From assembly GCA_023444445.1 (NCBI GenBank), contig JAEXMK010000123.1:1-8888 (forward strand): DNA of 8,888 bases. The letters are read 5' to 3'. The translations under genes and the position numbers were made by a program. This stretch comes from Pseudomonadota bacterium (GTDB lineage: Bacteria; Pseudomonadota; Alphaproteobacteria; Rhizobiales; Rhizobiaceae). Positions 5,608 to 8,888 of this stretch are shown one piece after another. The notes beneath the pieces are model-generated. The model was not told the DNA's origin. It saw nothing but the letters and a program-made list of their open reading frames with translations, and ran no database searches. Every line of letters starts with the position of its first letter. Position 1 is the first letter of the stretch.

Positions 5608-5982
5608 CTACTGGGCGGGTGCAGGATCGATGACGATTCCGAGCTCGCCCCGCAGTTTTTTTGTCAGGCCGGCTGCGACAAGTTCATAGGAACGGCGCAT
5701 ATAGTGTTCGAGCTCTTCCTGTTCGAGCGGGGAATGGTCGGCAATCGAAACCCATTTGCGTTTGGCAAAATAAGGTGCCTGAGCGATGCCCTCGAGCGAG
5801 GTGAGGATTTCGAAGCTCTCCTCCGAACATTTCACCACCAGCCGCCAGTCCTCCCGTTCGCCCAGCACGGCAAAAACCTTGTCGCCGACCTTGGCCACAT
5901 GCGCATCCCATTGATCGACGAAACGCACGCCCGGCCATTTAACGAGTACCCTGTCGAAAGTCTTGCGATCAAAAAGGGTCAT
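5608..5982 (-). CDS. MmcQ/YjbR family protein
   Basis: This 124-residue cytosolic protein matches the MmcQ/YjbR family in length and pattern: an N-terminal helix, a central beta region with VFAVLG and WRLVVKCSEE (about 37-54), the KRKWVSI strand (74-80), and a C-terminal helix RRSYELVAAGLTKKLRG (91-107). The fold is CyaY-like; members are often labelled DNA-binding, but a biochemical role is not established. No catalytic residues are evident. Its ATG overlaps the coaBC stop codon as ATGA (5979-5982), and GGAG (5991-5994, minus strand) lies eight bases upstream inside coaBC, so translation is probably coupled to coaBC. Its stop is 8 bp from that of the convergent hydroxylase gene. The operon link to coenzyme A synthesis may be only positional. 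Confidence 0.85.
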   Translation of the reverse strand: MTLFDRKTFDRVLVKWPGVRFVDQWDAHVAKVGDKVFAVLGEREDWRLVVKCSEESFEILTSLEGIAQAPYFAKRKWVSIADHSPLEQEELEHYMRRSYELVAAGLTKKLRGELGIVIDPAPAQ

Positions 5983-7184
5983 GAGAGCTTCTCCGCGATA
6001 AGGGCTGCCAGACGTTTTGCGACGTCCGCCTTATCGAGATCCGGCCATGCCTCGATACCGTCAGCCGAAATGATCTTCACGCTATTGCGGTCTCCGCCCA
6101 TGATGCCGGTTTCCGCCGACACATCATTGGCGACGATATAATCCGCGCCCTTGCGTTCCAGCTTCGCGCGGCCGTTTTTCTCCACGTCCTGCGTTTCGGC
6201 AGCAAAACCCACCACCAGCCTGGGACGCTTTTCATGGTGGCCGACGGTTTTCAGAATATCCGGATTTTCCGTCAGCTGTAGCGAGGGCGGCGCGTCACCT
6301 GGCTGTTTCTTGATCTTTTGGTCCGAGGACCCTGTCACCCGCCAGTCCGCGACCGCAGCGACCATGACGGCAATATCCGCCGGGAGCCTCGAGATCACCG
6401 CATCGCGCATCTCCTCGGCGCGCTCGACATGGATCGTCGTAACCCCTGCGGGATCGGCGATGGTGACGGGGCCTGAAACCAGCACGACCTCCGCCCCCAG
6501 TTCCGCCAGAGCCGCCGCAATGGCATGGCCCTGCTTGCCCGACGAGCGATTGGCGATATACCGCACCGGATCGATTGGCTCATGTGTGGGCCCTGATGTG
6601 ACAATCGCCGTTTTGCCTTTGAGTGGCTTTGGCCTGCCATCAAGCAGCGACTCGACGGCTTCCGCGATCTGCAAAGGCTCCGCCATGCGACCAAGACCAG
6701 CCTCACCCTTCTCCGCCATCTCGCCGGCCATGGGCCCGATGAAAAACACGCCATCCTTCTTCAGCGTTTCGATGTTGCGCGTCGTTGGCTTTGCTGACCA
6801 CATTTTTGGATTCATCGCCGGCGCAGCCAGCACCTTGCGATCCGTCGCGAGAAGGATCGTGGAAGCGAGATCGTCGGCCAGACCATGCGCCATCTTCGCC
6901 ATCAGATCGGCGGTGGCCGGTGCCACCAGCACGAGATCACAATCGCGCGCCAGCCTGATATGGCCGACATCCTGCTCATCCTGCCGTGAAAAAAGCTCGG
7001 TGAAAACATGGGTGGCGGAAAGCGCGCCGACGGCGAGCGGCGTGACGAATTCCTGTGCGCCCTCCGTCATGACCGGCGTGACCTTGGCACCCCGCTCTTT
7101 CAGGCGACGGATGAGATCGAGGCTCTTATAGGCCGCGATGCCGCCGGAGATGATGAGGAGAATATGCTTGCCTGAAAGCGTCAT
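5979..7184 (-). CDS. coaBC: Bifunctional phosphopantothenoylcysteine decarboxylase/phosphopantothenate-cysteine ligase
   Basis: CoaBC makes 4'-phosphopantetheine in coenzyme A synthesis: the C-terminal CoaB domain joins cysteine to 4'-phosphopantothenate using CTP, and the N-terminal flavoprotein CoaC domain decarboxylates the product. The start at 7184 gives 401 residues and places His75 (VGHIRLA) and Asn125 (APAMNPKMW) at the numbers used for the E. coli enzyme. CoaC also shows SGGIAAYKSLDLIRRL (13-28, FMN site) and VAPATADLMAKMAHGL (87-102). CoaB shows TSGPTHEPIDPVRYIANRSS (196-215), AAVADWRV (276-283), lysines 290, 292 and 293, and LTENPDIL (304-311). The flap cysteine equivalent to E. 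coli Cys158 is missing: the segment reads GEMAEKGEAGLGRM. An ATG at 7205 would add seven residues but lies in a hairpin. It follows prfC by 70 bp and overlaps the MmcQ-like gene by 4 bp. Confidence 0.95.
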   Translation of the reverse strand: MTLSGKHILLIISGGIAAYKSLDLIRRLKERGAKVTPVMTEGAQEFVTPLAVGALSATHVFTELFSRQDEQDVGHIRLARDCDLVLVAPATADLMAKMAHGLADDLASTILLATDRKVLAAPAMNPKMWSAKPTTRNIETLKKDGVFFIGPMAGEMAEKGEAGLGRMAEPLQIAEAVESLLDGRPKPLKGKTAIVTSGPTHEPIDPVRYIANRSSGKQGHAIAAALAELGAEVVLVSGPVTIADPAGVTTIHVERAEEMRDAVISRLPADIAVMVAAVADWRVTGSSDQKIKKQPGDAPPSLQLTENPDILKTVGHHEKRPRLVVGFAAETQDVEKNGRAKLERKGADYIVANDVSAETGIMGGDRNSVKIISADGIEAWPDLDKADVAKRLAALIAEKLS

Positions 7185-7195
7185 GATGCCGGACC

Positions 7196-7219
7196 AGTTT
7201 CCCATTTCACCGGGAAACT
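7196..7219 (-). repeat. Perfect inverted repeat just upstream of coaBC
   Basis: On the minus strand AGTTTCCC (7219-7212) and GGGAAACT (7203-7196) form an 8-bp perfect stem with an 8-base loop, ending 11 bases before the preferred coaBC ATG. The alternative ATG at 7205 spans loop and stem. There is no U-run after it, so it is not an intrinsic terminator of prfC. It could be a leader structure controlling coaBC translation or a protein-binding site; either is inference. Confidence 0.55.
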
Positions 7220-7254
7220 AAGCCCTTGGCATACAAAGTGCAATCACGCCTTTA

Positions 7255-8838
7255 TCAAGCCGCCTTGGCGACGTGATATTCCTTGATCGCAACCATCTTG
7301 ATCGCCGGAAAACGCTCTGCTTCATAACGCAGCGAGAAGGCGTCCTGCGCCAGAAACACCGGGTCGCCGTCCAGATCGCGGGCTATATCGCCGCGCTTGA
7401 CGTTGAGGAACTTGTCCATCTCCGCCGGTTGATCAGATGAAATCCAGCGGCAGACGGAAAAGCGCGACATTTCAAACGAGACCGGAAGGCCATATTCGCC
7501 CATCAGCCGTTCCTTCAAAACGTCCAGCTGCAACGCGCCGACGACACCGACGATGGCCGGTGAGCCGTCTTCCGGTGAAAAGAGCTGCACGACGCCCTCT
7601 TCCGCCATCTGCTGGAGAGCTTCCTTCAGCTTCTTCGCCTTCATCGCATCTTCCAGCCGCACACGGCGCAGGATTTCCGGCGAGAAGTTCGGAACGCCCT
7701 GGAAGACGAGGTTTTCACCCTCGGTCAGCGTATCGCCGATGCGCAGCGTGCCGTGGTTGGGAATACCCACCACGTCCCCCGCAAAGGCGGTATCCGCCAG
7801 CTGGCGTTGTGACGCGAAGAAGAATTGCGGCGCGGTGAGCCCCATCTGCTTGCCGGTGCGCGACAGGCGCGCCTTCATGCCGCGCTCCAATTTGCCCGAG
7901 CAGATGCGGGCAAATGCGATGCGGTCACGGTGGTTGGGGTCCATATTGGCCTGAATCTTGAAGACGAAGGCCGTCATCTTGTCTTCGGCCGCATGCACGG
8001 TGCGGGTATCCGCCACCTGATCGCGCGGCGGCGGTGCGAAATCACCGAGTGCATTTATAAGATCACGCACACCGAAATTGCGCAACGCCGACCCAAAGAA
8101 CACCGGCGTCATGTGGCCTTCAAGAAACGCCTGACGGTCGAAGGGGCGGCAGGCTTCCAGCGCCAGTTCCGTTTCTTCGACGAAGGCTTGACGTTCATTT
8201 TCCGGTAGCCGATCGGCGACCGCCTGCGGACCGTTGACTTTTATGGCCTCCACCTGTGTGTCAACACCGCGAAAGGTGCTGTCGGCGAGATTGTAGGCGC
8301 CGCAGAAGGTTTTGGCCCGCCCGACCGGCCAGGTGATCGGCGCGGTATCCAGCGCGAGTTTTTCCTCGACCTCATCCAGAATCTCGAAGGCGTCGCGGCT
8401 TTCGCGGTCCATCTTGTTGATGAAGGTGATGATCGGAATATCGCGCATGCGGCAGACTTCGAAGAGCTTCAGCGTGCGTGGCTCGATACCCTTGGCGGCG
8501 TCGATGACCATGATCGCCGCATCCACGGCCGTCAGCGTGCGGTAGGTATCGTCAGCGAAGTCTTCGTGGCCGGGCGTATCGAGAATGTTGAAAACGCGGT
8601 CGTTATATTCGAAGGTCATTACCGAGGTGACAACCGAAATGCCGCGCTCGCGCTCGATCTTCATCCAGTCCGAACGGGTCTGAATGCGATCCTTCTTCGC
8701 CTTCACCTCACCGGCAAGCTGGATCGCTCCGCCGAACAGCAGCAGCTTTTCGGTAAGCGTCGTCTTACCCGCGTCCGGGTGCGCGATAATAGCAAAGGTG
8801 CGGCGGCGGGAGACCGCCTCGGCAAGTGTTTCGGCCAT
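7255..8838 (-). CDS. prfC: Peptide chain release factor 3 (RF3)
   Basis: RF3 is a translational GTPase that recycles RF1 and RF2 from the ribosome after peptide release and contributes to post-peptidyl-transfer quality control. The 527-residue length is close to E. coli RF3 (529). GTPase motifs are G1 AHPDAGKTT (19-27), G2 RGISVVTSV (65-73), G3 DTPGH (87-91) and G4 NKMD (141-144). The DTYRTLTAVDAAIMVIDAAKG stretch and a later GSALRNFGV set it apart from EF-G and EF-Tu, as does the early end without EF-G domains IV and V. The ATG at 8838 is preceded by AGGA (minus strand, 8847-8850) at eight bases. It is followed by coaBC on the same strand after 70 bp. RF3 is absent from many bacteria, so its presence is informative but not rare. 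The whole gene is intact. Confidence 0.97.
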   Translation of the reverse strand: MAETLAEAVSRRRTFAIIAHPDAGKTTLTEKLLLFGGAIQLAGEVKAKKDRIQTRSDWMKIERERGISVVTSVMTFEYNDRVFNILDTPGHEDFADDTYRTLTAVDAAIMVIDAAKGIEPRTLKLFEVCRMRDIPIITFINKMDRESRDAFEILDEVEEKLALDTAPITWPVGRAKTFCGAYNLADSTFRGVDTQVEAIKVNGPQAVADRLPENERQAFVEETELALEACRPFDRQAFLEGHMTPVFFGSALRNFGVRDLINALGDFAPPPRDQVADTRTVHAAEDKMTAFVFKIQANMDPNHRDRIAFARICSGKLERGMKARLSRTGKQMGLTAPQFFFASQRQLADTAFAGDVVGIPNHGTLRIGDTLTEGENLVFQGVPNFSPEILRRVRLEDAMKAKKLKEALQQMAEEGVVQLFSPEDGSPAIVGVVGALQLDVLKERLMGEYGLPVSFEMSRFSVCRWISSDQPAEMDKFLNVKRGDIARDLDGDPVFLAQDAFSLRYEAERFPAIKMVAIKEYHVAKAA

Positions 8839-8856
8839 CTGACAAATCCTGTGAAT

Positions 8857-8885
8857 TGCGGGCTATCTAGCGTTTCAGGCCCGCA
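8857..8885. repeat. Inverted repeat upstream of prfC at the window edge
   Basis: TGCGGGC (8857-8863) and GCCCGCA (8879-8885) form a 7-bp GC-rich stem with a 15-base loop, 19 bases upstream of the prfC ATG. Read on the minus strand it is preceded by AAA and followed by AATT; read on the plus strand it is followed by TTT before the window ends. It may end transcription of the unseen neighbour or shape the prfC leader. The edge prevents a decision. Confidence 0.4.
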
Positions 8886-8888
8886 TTT

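Noticed and set aside
6151..7131. 326-codon open frame on the plus strand opposite coaBC
   Set aside because: It is a Ser/Ala/Arg-rich antisense shadow of a strongly conserved gene.
8851..8859. TGTGAATTG as a DnaA box upstream of prfC
   Set aside because: It misses two positions of the consensus and is isolated.
1..8888. CRISPR arrays, insertion sequences, tRNA or rRNA genes, prophage or defence genes
   Set aside because: I saw no regularly spaced repeats, transposase motifs, terminal inverted repeats, cloverleaf pattern or defence-family protein in any frame.

Overview
The window reads as ordinary chromosomal core DNA of an alphaproteobacterium in the Rhizobiales, most likely Agrobacterium or a close Rhizobium relative. 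The grounds are the moderately high GC, alphaproteobacterial forms of MutM and CoaBC, and the gene order rpsT, enoyl-CoA hydratase, mutM, ubiE, ubiB. As I recall, this order lies next to dnaA in rhizobia. dnaA itself is not in the window; it would lie off the left edge. Genus assignment is by recognition, not by a search.

Left part (1-1986, all minus strand): mutM reads into a monofunctional enoyl-CoA hydratase gene 32 bp downstream, then a 195-bp gap carries a good sigma70-type promoter, a leader of about 120 nt and the start of rpsT (ribosomal protein S20), which is cut by the window edge. The gap and the hydratase stop codon also hold two GANTC sites (CcrM methylation motif) in a small hairpin.

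Middle (1987-5599, plus strand): a 143-bp divergent region with a 12-bp palindrome separates mutM from ubiE and ubiB, two ubiquinone biosynthesis genes 36 bp apart with no ubiJ between them. After a 167-bp gap comes a membrane di-iron hydroxylase of the fatty acid hydroxylase superfamily, which I think is the ornithine-lipid hydroxylase OlsE.

Right part (5608-8838, minus strand): prfC (release factor 3), coaBC (bifunctional coenzyme A biosynthesis enzyme) and a small MmcQ/YjbR-family gene overlapping coaBC by 4 bp. The last converges on the hydroxylase gene with only 8 bp between the stop codons. An 8-bp perfect inverted repeat lies at the start of coaBC, and the cysteine expected in the CoaC active-site flap is absent.

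No mobile element, CRISPR array, tRNA, rRNA, phage gene or defence system is visible. I did not find an unknown multi-gene system; the points worth a second look are regulatory structures and protein-level departures from textbook families.
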